Shown: positions 1 through 15,300, numbered from the stretch's first letter. The stretch is 64,000 bases of DNA from Dolomedes plantarius (GCA_907164885.2 OU015493.1:121258193-121322192), one strand, 5' to 3'. The notes: generated from the sequence alone by a model not told the origin. Made by a program: numbers and translations.

Positions 1-901
1 AAATATTTCAGGCAAGAGTGCATTCACATCAGGTAAATTTCTGATAATTTATTCATTATTGTATCCCTAAGAAAATGCTATTTGAGAAATCGCTTTTTAA
101 AGAAAAAAGAAACAGAAAAGAATATGGTAATGACCCGCATCCGATTAATACATCTTCTTCCCACCGCAATTCAAGCGGCATCACTGGCATCAAGGAAAAT
201 TCATTTTTAAGGAGACAGTCGGCCCGTTATCATCGGCGGTCATCGGGTCGAAGTGTTTCATATTCAGTGAGTCCCCACACACAACAGGTATCGCTCGAAG
301 AGAAAATAAAAACAAACAAAGGAAGACGAGATGGAGCGTCTCCAATACCTGCCGAAAGTTTGGCTCATTCTCTCTTTGAAGGCCAAACACGAGGAGTCGA
401 GATCAAAGGTCGCGACTCGAATGCCCCCGTTTCGAGGAAATAGGGCATCTGCGGGCAAGTGCAGTATCGGACGTACTGGGTCGCTCAATCATTTATATTC
501 TTGCAGAGAGTGGGAAAATTCCGATCTCGCTGGTATGTGTTTGTCCCTCGTGCCACAATAAAATCTGATGAGCGGGTAAGATGAAAAAATCATAGAGTAA
601 ACAGCAAAGTAGCATATATTTTCAAGAAAGGCTTTCATTAAGGAAACTTGGTTATAGACTGATATTGCTCTTCATAGTCTGTGAAGGTTATTATTAAAAT
701 ATATGATTTTTTTTTAAACACTCCTGAAATTCTGCATTACACGAGCTCGCATACATGTGTGTGTGTGTGTGTCCGTTCTTTCACTTTTGAATGAAATCTA
801 AAGTTTTTCATAATCATGTATTTTTTATTAACTTGTACATCCTAAAATATACTAGGAGTACATAAATTTCGCATAAAAAATATCGAAATTTCGCATTTAG
901 T

Positions 902-1004
<103 letters not shown>

Positions 1005-3525
1005 AGGCTTCGCATCTATTAAAAAAAAATCATAATTTTACTTTTTTGGTTAGATAAGCATCAAAATTCTTAGTTTCGAGAGTGAGATCTCTCAGTTAAA
1101 GACCTTGGATGGTCTTAGATTAGCAATTAGGTTAAAAATTATTACTATTATTACCTAATATCGCTTAAAAAGCCGTTTATCACTCAGTTATTCACAGAGT
1201 TTTCGCAGAAAAGTTGTAAATTTTGCATTTATTCGCTTCTATTTCGTAAATACGAAAATTATGTATCTCTACATAATACATATAATATTAAAAAAAGCCC
1301 CTAGTATGATTAATTTCTTAGGGTGCGTGCACGTTTGCATAATTTTGGTATCCTTTGGGCCATGAATCAGCCATGTGTATCGGTTCTGTGTAACAAATTT
1401 CGATACGTAGATAAGACATGGCCATGATCTTCTTAGTGTTGGAGTTTCACTAAGAAGCCTTTGAAATTGCTCGAGATACAGAAGCGACAGTGAGGACACT
1501 TTTCTTCACATGAAGAGGATTACATATGCAAATGTTCTGGGGAGAACAACAGATCAGGTTGATCGGGGGAAAGAGAAGGGGATAGAAGTACCACTAGTTA
1601 GAAAAAAAAGACTTCGTATATCATCACTATTGTAGCGTGATACAGATACGGTTAATGAAGAAAATACGAACGCGCCTTTAGTGGTTTAATATTTTCAAAT
1701 AAACATTTTAATGAAATTCACTATAAAAAATTTACTGTCAGCAATTACGTATGATTGTTTTAATATTTATTTAACTTTTTGACTGCATGATAATTTTTTT
1801 TTCATTTATATAAAATATTTAAAGCATCTCCTTGGGACACTTACAAAATGGTTCTTTTAATTGTCTTTATAAATGCGATGAAACATTTTACCTTTTTCTT
1901 TTCGGGAAACCTTTGACATATACAACAGAACATTCCACCATTTCCCTTTTTTAATGAACAAGGAAATCCGATAAATGCTTTGACCTTTCTCACCGCAAAA
2001 ATTTATGTTGTGAGGACTTAATAGCTTTACTTTAATCAATAAACAAGATGGACAAAAACGTTAGCAATTAATCAAATCTTCTCAAAATTATTTGTATCAA
2101 TTTATAGAATTTTGATTATTAGAAAGCGACAATGTCTCTAATTAGTAAACTAAATGCCTTTTTTGGTAAGAATAAACTACCTCATACTGCCTCGCAAGAC
2201 GCTTTCGGAATTGATAATTATTGTTGCCTAAACAAAAATTTCAGTGACCTGTGCGTTAGAATTCGTGTCACGGGATATCTTCCGCTTCTGGGCTCTCTCG
2301 TGATCATTATGCAGAGAGAGGAACTTTCGGTCACAAGGTATTAGTTAGCTAAAAAAAGCAAGTAGTTCGCACTCATTATAATGCAAAGAGTGTACTCTGC
2401 ATGCCAAGTAAAGCTCCGACTCAACAAAATCCATTCCTTGCTCGTCCTGCCCTCCACAAACGAAAAAAAAAGCAAAGTAGAAAAATCCTTTGTCTGCCTA
2501 CGGATGAACTGAATAGTTTAGTTTAGGCAAACCGGATATAGAAATCTTGGCTATGTAACATGAATTCCAATACTTCGAAATAAACAGGCCTTTTACGAGC
2601 ATTTAACGGAAAAATTATCACAAACACACACGAAAAAAATCTTCACGATCTTGTCATTATGTGTGCGGAACTGCTGTTAAATATGCTCCCCATGAAGAAA
2701 ATTATTTTTTATAGAGTTTCAAGTTTGCTTCTTCGGATGCGAGTACCTGGAATCATGATATGCAGAAGAACGAAAATATTTTGAATAATCTTTTGGCAAT
2801 AATGAGATTCTGGCCATAAAAGAGATATCATTTACTGGTCAAAAAGATTATGGTACTTATAAAATTAATGAATAACAGGAAAGATAAACATTTTTATCTG
2901 ATATTCAATTGGTTTTCTAATTTACAAACAACATTAAAGACTTTGTCAGCGGGATTTGCATTCAACACTGCATCTGAACATTACTCCTCACATTGCATTT
3001 GTACCTTGCATTAATAAAAGTTTGCTTGATACTATGACATTGATAACTGATATGCTTCAAGTACAGAAATTTTGAAAAGTATTTGTGAATTCTTACTATT
3101 AAAGGCTTTCAGTCAGGAGTCTCAACCATTGAATAGTACTGAATCTTGTTAAAAAAACTCTTAATGATAATGCTCAAAGGAAATATCAGTTGCATATCGG
3201 GCTTTTAAAAAAATGTCTATAATATATTAGAAAAAGGCCTTGAAGTTTAAAAATTTCCTTTTAGGGGTGAGTACAGGGATAATACAAAAACAGGGAGGTT
3301 GGAGGACATTTTGTTGATCTGATCAACCTCTTAGTGAAATTAATTAACAAAATTAAACATTAAACATAGATAATTAATGCGACATAAAAATATTCAAAAT
3401 TTTTCTTCATTAAAAAATTCGCGGAAAACATTTCCTTGAAGAAAAATTTCTTAGGCTCACTTATGTAATGGACAAATTTAGATGCCTTTTCAAATATAAA
3501 TATTTTGTATGTGTATCCTTTATTC

Positions 3526-3826
3526 AAAAACAATTTTTTACAAACGAAAATATAAATTACTTCTCAATGATAAAATTCTTAAGTAATAACTTTTTAATAT
3601 TGAAATATAAATTACTTCCTAATGATATTTAATTTTCTATTTACTTTGAAGGAATGTGGATTGAGAAAAAAAAAATACAATTTGTGTAGAACGAGGTTCA
3701 AGAATTTGAGGCTACGTAGATAGAACATTCCTAAATATCTAAAATTGAAATTAAAGTGCGGATATAAAAAATTTGTCGGGATAAAATATTATAATCATTT
3801 GAACAAGCAACTGTTATCAGCTTTTC
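3526..3826 (+). repeat. Dispersed repeat, copy 1 (unclassified)
   Basis: About 300 bp repeated in direct orientation at 12897-13190 with roughly 90% identity by eye. Shared landmarks: ttttttacaaacgaaaata, gaacgaggttcaag, gaggctacgtagatagaa and ctgttatc. No terminal inverted repeats or coding potential seen. Confidence 0.85.
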
Positions 3827-4311
3827 CATGAAATATTAATTTTATTCTAACAATGTTTTAAATTAAATATATTTAATTTTTTTTACCATGTCAGATATAG
3901 TTTTGAAATTATTTTTTCTATCCTTTTTTTATATTACTAAGAAAAATAATCAACACTTATGCTTCAAACTTTTGACTTCAGAGCATGGACAAGCAACATT
4001 AATGTAAAAAAAAATCTGTAATGCAGATAATGTCCTCATTCTAAAAACAAATCAAGGTATTTCAGTTATTTAAATCCCATTTAAATTGTGAATGTTCTTG
4101 TCTGGCATGAGTAAAAGATTACAATTTTATATATTGCTTTCATTTAATGTCATATAATAACAAACACACACACATACACATATTATATATATATATGTGT
4201 GTCTCATTTTAAACCTCACTTTTACTGACACTTATTTCAATAGTCAGAAAAACTTTAAAATCTAGAAATTTTACAAAAATTTTTAATTCTATCTTTTCGA
4301 GTGTCACAAGA

Positions 4312-4313
<2 letters not shown>

Positions 4314-4378
<65 letters not shown>
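4314..4378. repeat. (CA)n(TA)n compound microsatellite
   Basis: About 28 bp of CA followed directly by about 37 bp of TA. Confidence 0.96.
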
Positions 4379-4380
<2 letters not shown>

Positions 4381-5417
4381 TAAATTGTGTTTATTATAGC
4401 ATCGTATTTATTATAGCAATAACATTCTTTTCTTTCAAATAAGATAAACACATAAACGTTCATGACCAGCTTCTTCAAGACATTTTAACAACTCTAAAGT
4501 AAACTGTTATGATTTTAATCCTTCTCAAAACTTAAACTGCATTACTTTTACATATCACTTCAAAGAGACCAAAAAAGAAACGGAGTGCGGACATCTTTTG
4601 CTATTACGATTGAGGGTGAATTTTTTTTTACCGTGACGTCAAGGATGCATAACAAATGACTAGGTTCAAGGCGCCATAGTATTTATTTCTCGATTTCTTC
4701 TGCCGATGGAGTGATCCTAGTTAAACAATGAATTAGTTACATTTCAAGTCTCTGTATTTGGAAACATTTATAAAACTATAAAGGAATCTTGGCCTTCTAT
4801 CTACATTCTCGTCTCTGTCTAAAGTCACAGACTCGCTTCAACTACAATTTCAACCATTAGTCTCAAGATGGAAACTCTTTTTTTCAATGAAGGGACAAAA
4901 ACGCAAAATTTAAAAAAAAAGTTGAATCGGTCAAGTGTAGGAATTTAAAGAAAAATCTAATGTTGCCTCATTTAGGGCCTGCGGTGTTTGGGAGAATCGG
5001 ATTTAAGGTCAGTGACGGAAAGAAGAAAGATGTGAGGGTGAATCGAAAAAGGATCACATCTTTCCCATCTTTCCGAATAATTAATTTCTAATCTCAGAAT
5101 CGCTACATCAGTTCTGTGACTACATTTTCAGGTTTTGTCCACGGATGCATATCTAATACGTTCAAATTTCAAGGCATTCGTTTACTTTCGTACAAACGTA
5201 GACAAGAAGATGAGACGTGTTAAGTATTAACACTTTTGGTGACGAGTCATGTAGTGTTACAGATGAGTATGCTTGTCTGATCATCTAAATTACTTGAACT
5301 GACTTCTGGAACCCAGAGAATTTTTCGAAAAAGTTTCAGAATTAATTTAGCACGGCCTAATGCTTCGGAAACTTTAACAATAAAATTAGTTTTTCGTAAA
5401 CTTCCTGAAGGAATTTA

Positions 5418-5829
<412 letters not shown>

Positions 5830-6077
5830 AATAAGAGTCTGATTTTTTATGGAAGAAAAGAACCCTAAGAAGTTTGATATTTAACTTAAGACATTTTCTT
5901 TGTGTAACCTTTTGATAATCATCGTCATAGGATGAAACCGTTACTTATAATAATAATAATTTTTAAAAAAAACTTTATTCACCCTTCATTACAGTGACAC
6001 GATAAATCATACTTATAGTAAAGCTAATCATTTGAAATATATCTATTTTACCCGCATGTACCTCTTCTTTTTTACAG

Positions 6078-6341
6078 GTAGCGTTACTTTTGTGAAAGGC
6101 ACTGGCATAGGATATGGCGGCAACACATACTTCACCCTGAGAAACGTTTCACTGCACGAATGTCAACGGTGGTGCCGTGATGAGAATGCATGCGCAGGAG
6201 CGACCTTCAGCTACGCCCCTCGTGGCGATGCTTCTCCACCTGAGACCACTTGCACTCTCCACAGCGATGAAAATGTACCTTCCGGCAAACCCAGGAGATC
6301 GAAGAATACCTTTTACCTTGCCAAAGTTCACGTCGATTCGG
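6078..6341 (+). CDS. PAN-ZP gene exon: first PAN/Apple module
   Basis: Open from the acceptor after a pyrimidine-rich tract ending in acag to the donor ggtaagtg. It begins and ends in phase 1, so it is a symmetrical exon. The 88-codon product has four cysteines (HECQRWC, ENACAG, TTCTL), short of the usual six; the first cysteine of the module is probably encoded by the unseen upstream exon. Basic stretch PRRSKN near the end. Confidence 0.9.
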
Positions 6342-9300
6342 GTAAGTGTATATAGAAAAAAATGGCAAGTCATTCGCAACGCACTGAATACATAATTTGC
6401 TAATGACATCGCGAAATCACACTTCAGATTAATGTTGTATTGATTATACAGCTCCGAATCAAAAGGTAGTTCTCGCTAAAAGTATATTTTTTATATTATT
6501 GCAGTTGCTGTCTCACGTTCCGAGAATCTTTATAGCATGAAACGGTTACTCAAATTATTAAGCAAGAGAACAGATTGCTATCAAAAGGAATTCCTTATTA
6601 AGCGTTAAACTGTTATGTGCCATAGAATCTATATATAACAACTGTGATTAATTAAAAAGTATATAAGGGCAACAATATCGCAGACATAAATTACTGAGTC
6701 TTTTTAATCGTAATTTCAAATCAATGCTATACTGAGTGAAACTAGTTTTATCTATCACTGAAATGCGAAATCCACAGTAAGGCATACTTTCAGATAGTGT
6801 ATGCTATATCTTTACGAGGTACATGTGAAAAATTATCGTTTCTGCTTTTTTGAAATAAAATCTTTATTGATATCCATTAGAAAATTATTCGAATCAAAGC
6901 ATAAAATATACTTACTTGATTTAAGAAACTAAAACTTCTACTGATATCTCTCATACTGTTCAGTTCTTTCTAAAACGTATATTTATTTGTTGAGGACACT
7001 AGAGAAAAAAACACAAAGTTTTCATAAAAATCAGTTTTAAATTATTTTTTTTTAAATAGACATAATCACGAAACGAAGAATATAAAATATATTCTAAAGA
7101 TGAAGTTTAAAATATGCATATCATTACTGCAAACTCCCCTTAACAACATACCTTGCTGACATCCCTATATTTGCTAACTAAAAATTATCATATTGACCTT
7201 ACAGTTATCTGACACAGGCCTTACCTATCATTAGTTTATCTACATATTTACATACCTGGATTCTATGACTGACTAATCATACTCACAATGCATTTGTTTT
7301 CTTTGTCTCCAGATTACCTTTGTGATCGCCTTTGGTCCTTCGAGTTGCTGCCCAACAAGTTGCTGCGAGGCTTGGACAATGCTATCATCTTCACATCGGA
7401 CCGTGGCTCGTGTCTCGCCGCATGTCTTGCCGAATCAAGATTCGTCTGCCGATCCGTGGAATTCAATGTAGTGACTCGTGAATGCCACCTGAGCGAGTTC
7501 GACCGAAGATCACCTGGTGCCGATGCTCATCTTGTCGAGTCTCATGGTGTTGAGTACCTTGAAAATTTTTGCTTACAATGTAAGTAAAAGAATATGTGAG
7601 TTAAGTATTCGCTTGCAATGGAAGTTTCGGTACAGATAGAAATCAGTGAGATTTAAAAATAATGAAATCCAATTTTGAGATATAAGTTTAAATTTTCACC
7701 AGTTACTTAACCCTTCAGCTGGCACGCCCGTGTACAAAGTGCAACATTTTCGTAATTTTGAATGGTTTGTTTTTGCAAGTAAGGTTTGAATGTTCTAAGC
7801 AGTTTCTATTTATAGCTACACCCTTCCTAATGCTGGTCTGATTTTCTGACACTTATATTCCTTTACATTCATTGTTAGTCGTGATTTAACCGTGGTAAAC
7901 CACCGATTATACTGAATTGCAATACGACAAAAGCCAGAGTTGATGTAGTCGATCAAATGTGCAGCTATTACATGGTATCCTGCATATCAAGAAGATGGAC
8001 AATCTCATTGGTTTTTAGGTTTTTGGACATAATAGTGATCAGTTCGCAAGTTGTCCTTAGATCCAATAAACCGAACAGGTTTGAAATAAGGCGATTGTAT
8101 CTGCATTCCTTGGCCTTTAATTATAAATATTTCTCAATATTATCAACATTTTATATCTTGTCATAAAACGCAGAATTATTATTTTCAATTTGAAAAAAAA
8201 GTGTATTACAAAAGGAATAATCAAGGTTGAAAGAGACGTTGCACTTTCTGCCACTCGCGCCTGCTGGTGTTCCAAAAATTGGAACGCCCGCTGAAGGGTT
8301 AAACCTTTTATTTCAACATTAAAAAAACATGGTATTGTAAGATAACAAAGGTTATATTTTATTGGTTGCTATGTGTGTTAGGAATATGCATTTATACTCC
8401 TCTAAAGGATATGAGACTCAAGCATGACGTCTTCTAAAGAGACGGTACTAGTAATCGACAGAAGGGATTGAATATGGAACTTTAGGTAGCAACCTTTCCA
8501 GGAAACGATAAAAACTGCCGTGGCAAGGCAAATCTCTCTAAAATTGCGTTACCCAGAGAAAAGTTAGCAACGTATGAGGAATTAATTCTAAAGTAAAATG
8601 CAATAAATTTCTTCTGTGGGTCTCATTTTATAAATGATTTGGATTATTTTAAATGGCCAAATCAGGAGGGCATCACTCTTCAAAATTTTTTAGCAAAGTA
8701 TATTACTCTCCCAGTCTTGCTGATACACATTTGTGAACGTATAATATAATCCGATCATGTTTCGTTTTTATTAAGTTCAACACATCAAATAATATTTCGT
8801 TTCATACATTGTCTTTCTCAACAATACCGTACGTAACCTTTGGGAAAAGTTTTACTCTGTAGGGTGTTGCCATTAAGCCACATAGAAAATTTTCATCTTT
8901 ATAAATGTAGCCAAATGGGCTTTTATAAATAAAAAAAATTTTGTGTGCCTGCCTTTTTGAAAGCGATTTTTATTGATTTTAATTATCGTTAACTATTTTT
9001 CTTGTGTTTTTGTGATCAAAAAGCTCATTTTAAATATAAAGGAAGAAAATGCCTTGAATTGTCGGGATAAGAGAGTATCTTTTTAACGAACGTTAAAGCT
9101 TGATATGCTTGTATATTTATTTTTATGAAAGCTGAAAAATGAGAGTATACAATTGTATAGAACAAAAAAAGTATATAGAATACAAACAAAACCACGAGTT
9201 TACATTGAAAGATGTATTTTTTATAACAGCTGATAAGAGAGTCAAACAATATGAAACAACGGCCAATGGAAGAAGGAACTTACTTCATAATTAAATATTA

Positions 9301-12300
9301 AATTTTCATGCTGTATTAAATTTTTCCACCTGTAATGTAATTTTTAGAGAGATTTGACATGCATGTCAAATTTGCCATGCAGTCCGGATCACGTCCAAAT
9401 ATCTATAAAATTACGATATCACTTCTCAAAAAGCTTTAGAAAATTTCGGAATTCTAGGAAAAATTCTCTTATCTCTAACAGTTAATAATAAAAACTAAAT
9501 TACAGGATTCAAAATCCAACAGTTTAAAAACACCCGAAATACCGGTTTTTTAGCCATTATTGTTTATCCAACCATGACTTTATGGCGGTCGTAAACTAAC
9601 GCTCGTATTTTCAAGGTGTATATTTATCTGCCGCTGTTCTTTTCCCAGAACCTATAAAAGTTTTAGACGTGCAAAAACTCAAGCGGTAAGAGCCATTAAA
9701 GAAGTAGAATGAACAACAATTTCACTGGCTGACCAAACGTTGGGCAAAAGCTTTTATGTTACATGTCTGGTGGAGCTAGCGGATTACTGATGTCGGAAAT
9801 CAAAGTAAAAGGGGAAAGAAAAACTGCAGAGCGGTTTCAAAAGAATACTTTAGTCACGAATCATAAGATGCAGGTTATGATAAAACAAAAAGTACCTCTT
9901 TATAGAGTGCATAGTAGGTTTCTCTCACGGCAATAATAAATTTCTCTCTGGATAGTGCAATTTCTGTGCTTATTCATTTAAATTTTGATATAAATGTATT
10001 TTGGCTTACAATTGATAAATTATATACAGTTCATTGCTGCTGCTGATTAGAAATGTATACTGTAGAACTTTTCATAGTTTTAACACTAGAAAGACGGCTG
10101 CCGTCATTTTGACAGTTTCGAACATACAGTCGAGCCCCGTTATAACGAACTTCAAGGGACCAAAGATTTTGTTCGCTTTATCCGGTGGTTCGCTATATCC
10201 GAACCGTTAAAAGAAATGCTAGAGTTCACAAAATGTATAACTCGTTAGTAGCAATGTGTATTCAATAATAATGTATTAAAAAATGATAAAATCTATTAAA
10301 AATGATAATTAATGGATTAAATCGACTAAAATCGATTACATTAAACTGACGCAAATTACGTGCAATGGGAAAACGGCAGGACTAAAATTTTCGATCTTTA
10401 TATCTATGAGTTCGTTATATACCGGGTTCGCTATAACGGGATTCGACTGTACTATTGAGCGCTATGTCTGTATTTATGTCCTCAGGCTTCTTAAATTTTA
10501 TGACTTTTTCTAATTTTACGTGAAATATGCACACACATTTACAAAATTATATTTGATAGTGAAGAGGGGGAGAAAATGTATTGTATACCCACTAAGACTG
10601 AAAGCCGTCAATTTGACGGCAATATAGAAAACAGGCAGAAATCTTTAAAATAATACCGGAAAAATGTTAGTTACTTTTCGTCTAGTCTCCCTTTTGCTAA
10701 TAACAAAAATATTGGTTCTTCGGAAATATTGGTGAGGAAAATAAGAACTGCACAAACCATGCATATATTTTTACGGATAAACCATACCAGGTTGTCAGCT
10801 CGGCATACCTGCATAAAAATATATCTAAATCTATACTAATTTATTATATACTAGCGGCCCGTCCCAACTTTGTCCGGGTTGAACAATTATCTACCTTAAG
10901 TAGATATTAGGTAGGTATAATTTTTTTAAAAACTTCATGGTATAACACATTTTTTGTTTCGTTTTTCTGAGTTTTTAAAATAAATTGATTTTTCGCATTT
11001 CCTGACCTAGAGAGACCAACATATAATTGTCCATGAGTAAAGCAATCTTCCCATATGTCAAGTCCAATATATTTGTATGTTTGACCTTGGGATTTGTTGA
11101 TGGTGATGGCAAAAGAAATTTTTATTGGAAACTGCAACGCTAGGCACTGAATTGTGTCCGGGGTCACCCGCATGCCGATTTTTATACGATTCGGCCCCAT
11201 AGCTTATCCGCTACAGTCCACACACAAAAAAACATGAAAAAAGCACCAAAAATGACAAAAAAAAATTAATAACTTTTTAAAAATGAAAATTCAAAAATCC
11301 GCTTACGTCAGGCACTGAATCGTGTCCGGGGCCACCAGCGTGCCGATTTTGGTACGATTCGGCCCCATAGTCTCGCTGTCAGCGAGGACAGCCGCGGAAG
11401 CTGTCGAAATAAGCAACTTTTAGGGCGAAATCAATAAAACATTAATTAAAAAAACTCCGGGGCCCGATTTTCAAACAATAATATGCCTATGTTTTAATCT
11501 GAACTATCAACTATATCTATATAAAATTTCAGCTCAATTGAAGCAATACTTTTTTACTTATAAAGGAATAAACTTAGGCCTATTCGAAATAATAAATTTC
11601 ACAGTTTCAATGAAACACACTGATTTTTGAATAAAGTTCAATAATTCAAGTTCGATTTACGCAAATTGGGCATAAAATTGTACATAAATTCAAAATCATA
11701 AAGTTTATAAGTTAAATAAAGTTCTGTAATATTATACCAATAAATTTCCAGTTGATAGCCTATAAATTGTAAATCTTTTTTCACCTTAAATGTCCAATAA
11801 AAAGGCGTATTTCCAAATGTAATTTTCTTAAATAAACCCTTAAACGTTTCCAATTTCAAAAATCCTTTTTGTATTTATCAATACCTCCCCCACTTGAATC
11901 TTTAAAATATTAAATCTTTTATTGATAATAAATGAAAATGTAGTTTGATGTGTTGCTATGGTTACTTGACTATGGTTTACAAAGAAAATTCAAATGTTAA
12001 ATGTTTTACTGATAATAAATGAAAATATCATTTGATGTGTTGCTATGGTTACTTGACTATGGTTGACAAAGGAAAAGTTATAAAGGTGAAGCATCAGCTC
12101 AACATTTAGGCCCCTAACTTTCTTTCTACTCATCAGATATACATAATATATAGCCTATGTCCATCTGGAATAATGTACCTTTCAATTAGTGAAATAATTT
12201 TTCAAATAGGTGCAGTGGTTACGGAGATTACCCTCCACATACAAAATCCGCTCTCTCTCTTTATATATTAGTATAGATTGGTATGAAATAGTTCAAAATT

Positions 12301-15300
12301 TAAAGTATTTAACCATTTAAAAAAACATTAAATATTTTAAATTCTTGATTTTATTTTTAACCGCCAAAATGACGGCGTTCAGTCTTTTTAGCAAGAAAAA
12401 AATTCCCGTCTTTCTAGTGTTAAGTCATTGAAGACCACCACTTCAGCTTTTCTACTTTTAATAACGGGTACGAGCAGAATACAAAGGAAAACACACACAG
12501 AACGATATGCATAACAATTAGATTATATTACAAGACATGCATGGCAACACGCTTTGTTGAACTCTCCGCCTGAACTCGGAGGCGCTAACAGTCGGTAAAA
12601 ATTCCTATTAATAGCATCTCAGTCAATGAAAATTGCAGTTAGTAGCATCTGTCACAATACGTGCAAATCTCGGCGCAAAGGCTGAACCCAATTTATCAGA
12701 TAATGTATTTAGAATGAGTAACAGCCATAGCAAACTTTATAACTAAAATTATGACTCATGCAATAAGTTACACAACGGAATAAATAAAGTGTGTTTTCTC
12801 TTTCAAAAGACTTTACAACAGGTTTCTATCTCTCACCGACTACTGCTATCATATTGAATACACATGTAGAGATTTTACTTTCAAACGTTTAAAACCAATT
12901 TTTTTACAAACGAAAATATAAATTACTTCTCAATGATAATTCTTAAGTAATAACTTCTTAATACTGAAATGTAAATTACTTCCTAATGATATTTAATTTC
13001 CTATTTACTTTGAATGGAATGTAGATGAGAGTAAAAAAAATACAATTTGTTTAGAACGAGGTTCAAGTATTTGAGGCTACGTAGATAGAATATTCACAAA
13101 ATATCTAAAATTGAAATTAAAGTGCCGATATAAAAAATTTCTCGGGATGAAATATTATAATCATTTGAATAAACAACTGTTATCGGTTTTTAAAATTACA
13201 GATTTTTTTAACTTCTGTCATAAGAAAGTTGAACTCTAACTGAATAAAAATCTATTTGCAAAAAGAAAAAATACATTCTTCTGAATGAATTAAAATAACA
13301 TTCTTATAAATCTACAGTAAGCCATTAAAATATTGAACCAGAGTTTGGAGAAATCAATCATCCGTGAACAGCCAGGAAAGGATGATGAAAGATTAAATGT
13401 ACGAAACTGTAGTTATATATCGCTGATCACTACGGATAATTTTACTCAGCTATAAACACCCCATCCACAAATTTTCGAAAAGCATTTTTCGTATAAATTT
13501 CCGGTTTTATTCTATTGTATATTTATTTAATATACCTAGCAAATAAATGATTTCGCTATATTTATATCAATATTATACGATAAAACATAGACAGTCATGC
13601 ATGTATTTCTATGTTAATATTTTCTTGGCCATATTTAAAATTATTAAGATAATTTATGCTGTTAATTTTCTTCCTTTTTCAGCAAGCCTTGTTTGTCCTG
13701 GTCCTAGGCATTACAATTACTTACAGGTTGGTTTGTCGCAGGCATCTGTCACTAGCTATGTACAGTCCAATTACTACCCAGACAAACAGATTGTGGTAAG
13801 TATATAACTCTCCAAATAACCTTTAGTCGTTTAATAGCAGTAAACGACGTCGTTTATTAGCAGCTTTCAAATTTACATTTAGGAAAAACTATATTGCAGT
13901 AAAAGGCAATGCCTGATTTTTCCTGCAACAATATTCTCCATATATTTTGGTCTGTACACGAGATCTAACTGCATTTTTTGAACGTACTGATATGTGTACG
14001 CTGAAAATATATCAGTAGGTTTGAACATGTTGAGTTTTAATTAAACTATGCATATTAAAACGAGTATTATTCCCTAAATATTGCACATCCAAGAAAATAC
14101 ACATTTCGCACTTCTGCTAGAAGAGTTTTACATCTCAAAATAGCCATATTTTCAGGACATGCTAAAGAAGATACATATGTCGAAATTTCATTTCTTGTTT
14201 TATGAATGCCTATGATAATTTTGGGGACACTTATTGTTCGAATCACTTCAGAAGGCAAAACTATGTACTATTAAAGTTGTTTTCATTTTTTAAAGCATGA
14301 TTTTGAATTTTATTTACAAGATATAACCCAATCTCATTTTGTCAACATGGACTGAAAAGCTTGAGGGAATACTGTCACATTTCTATGCTAATGCACAATC
14401 TATCTAAACTTTTCCCAATACAAAGAAAAAACCTTGATAACACGAACAGCAGGTTAGAAAATAAAATACAGATTTATTTTCCAAATAAAAACATTTATTT
14501 TCCAAATAAAATTTAATGAACATTTTTATTACAGGAACATTTTAATACAACAACATTAGGCACTGACAAAAATCTTATTTTCATGCTTCGCGCATGAGCA
14601 AGTTCCCCCTCCTAGTTGTGGAAGAGTTTAATAAGCGCCATCTAGGAGATTATGTTGGTACTAGGCTTATAACATTATTCGAGAATGAGAAGCACTTCTT
14701 ATAGAGCATTGTGGTGCAATTATCCGAAAATCGAAAATTTCGGAGATGTAACACTGTTCTAGCAGAGGTGCGATTTAAATCTCTAGTGGATAAACCATAT
14801 CAGTAATAAAGATGCAATTGTGAAGCTGATAAAAAAGCAATTCGTTAATATTAATTCGCTATAATTTAAGAAGAAAAGTCTTTCTTTCCAACCTTTCTTC
14901 TCATCTCTTCCTCTTAAAACAGAGTTTCCTAATCCGTGATTTAAATTACGTAAATTAAATAAGACAATTCCATTAAAAGGAAAAATAATTCTAGCCACAA
15001 ATATATTATTGCATAGAGATTGGGAAAAGGAAATCCTATATTTAAAAAGTCCTTTAACCTTACTAGGAAGTAATAACTACCCTAAAATAAATGTCAAATA
15101 TTATTAAATATTGTCCACTCATAATATAGGATGCAAGATATTTCCCCCCATAATTTAATAGATTTTACTTGTAATAGTGTTCTTAAAGTGCCATCGTCGG
15201 CACATAAGTCCAAGTAAACCAGTGTATTATTCACAATTTTCGTCCTTTAAACTACATGCAATGGAGTTAGAGCTTCGTACGTAATCCGTACAATACATTA

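Larger units (their letters stand above)
10851..12277 (-). mobile_element. Helitron fragment with helicase remnant
   Basis: On the minus strand it starts tctatactaatatataaaga and ends gacgggccgctag, the TC...CTAG boundaries of Helitrons. It lies inside the piggyBac-like element and carries the C-terminal piece of the Pif1-like helicase. It is deleted for Rep and most of the helicase. Confidence 0.75.
10084..12419. mobile_element. piggyBac-like element carrying nested insertions
   Basis: Terminal inverted repeats cactagaaagacgg and ccgtctttctagtg are flanked by TTAA at 10080-10083 and 12420-12423. Subterminal blocks with gccgtca...tgacgg are repeated inside (10130s, 10600s, 12360s). No transposase of its own survives; two other elements sit inside. 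Confidence 0.87.
7580..13682. other. PAN-ZP gene intron with nested transposons
   Basis: A 6.1-kb intron. It contains a piggyBac-like remnant (7711-8298), a piggyBac-like element (10084-12419) carrying a Tigger MITE and a Helitron, and one dispersed repeat. The parts 8300-10080 and 13200-13680 are AT-rich with nothing recognisable. Confidence 0.85.

Noticed and set aside
75..443. A 122-codon open frame near the left edge as a real protein
   Set aside because: Overlapping frames are open on the other strand, the composition is not protein-like, and no domain or signal peptide is seen. Kept only as a possible untranslated first exon.
2132..2344. 70-codon frame as the missing signal-peptide exon of the PAN-ZP gene
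   Set aside because: It has no N-terminal hydrophobic core and no donor in phase 1 at its end.
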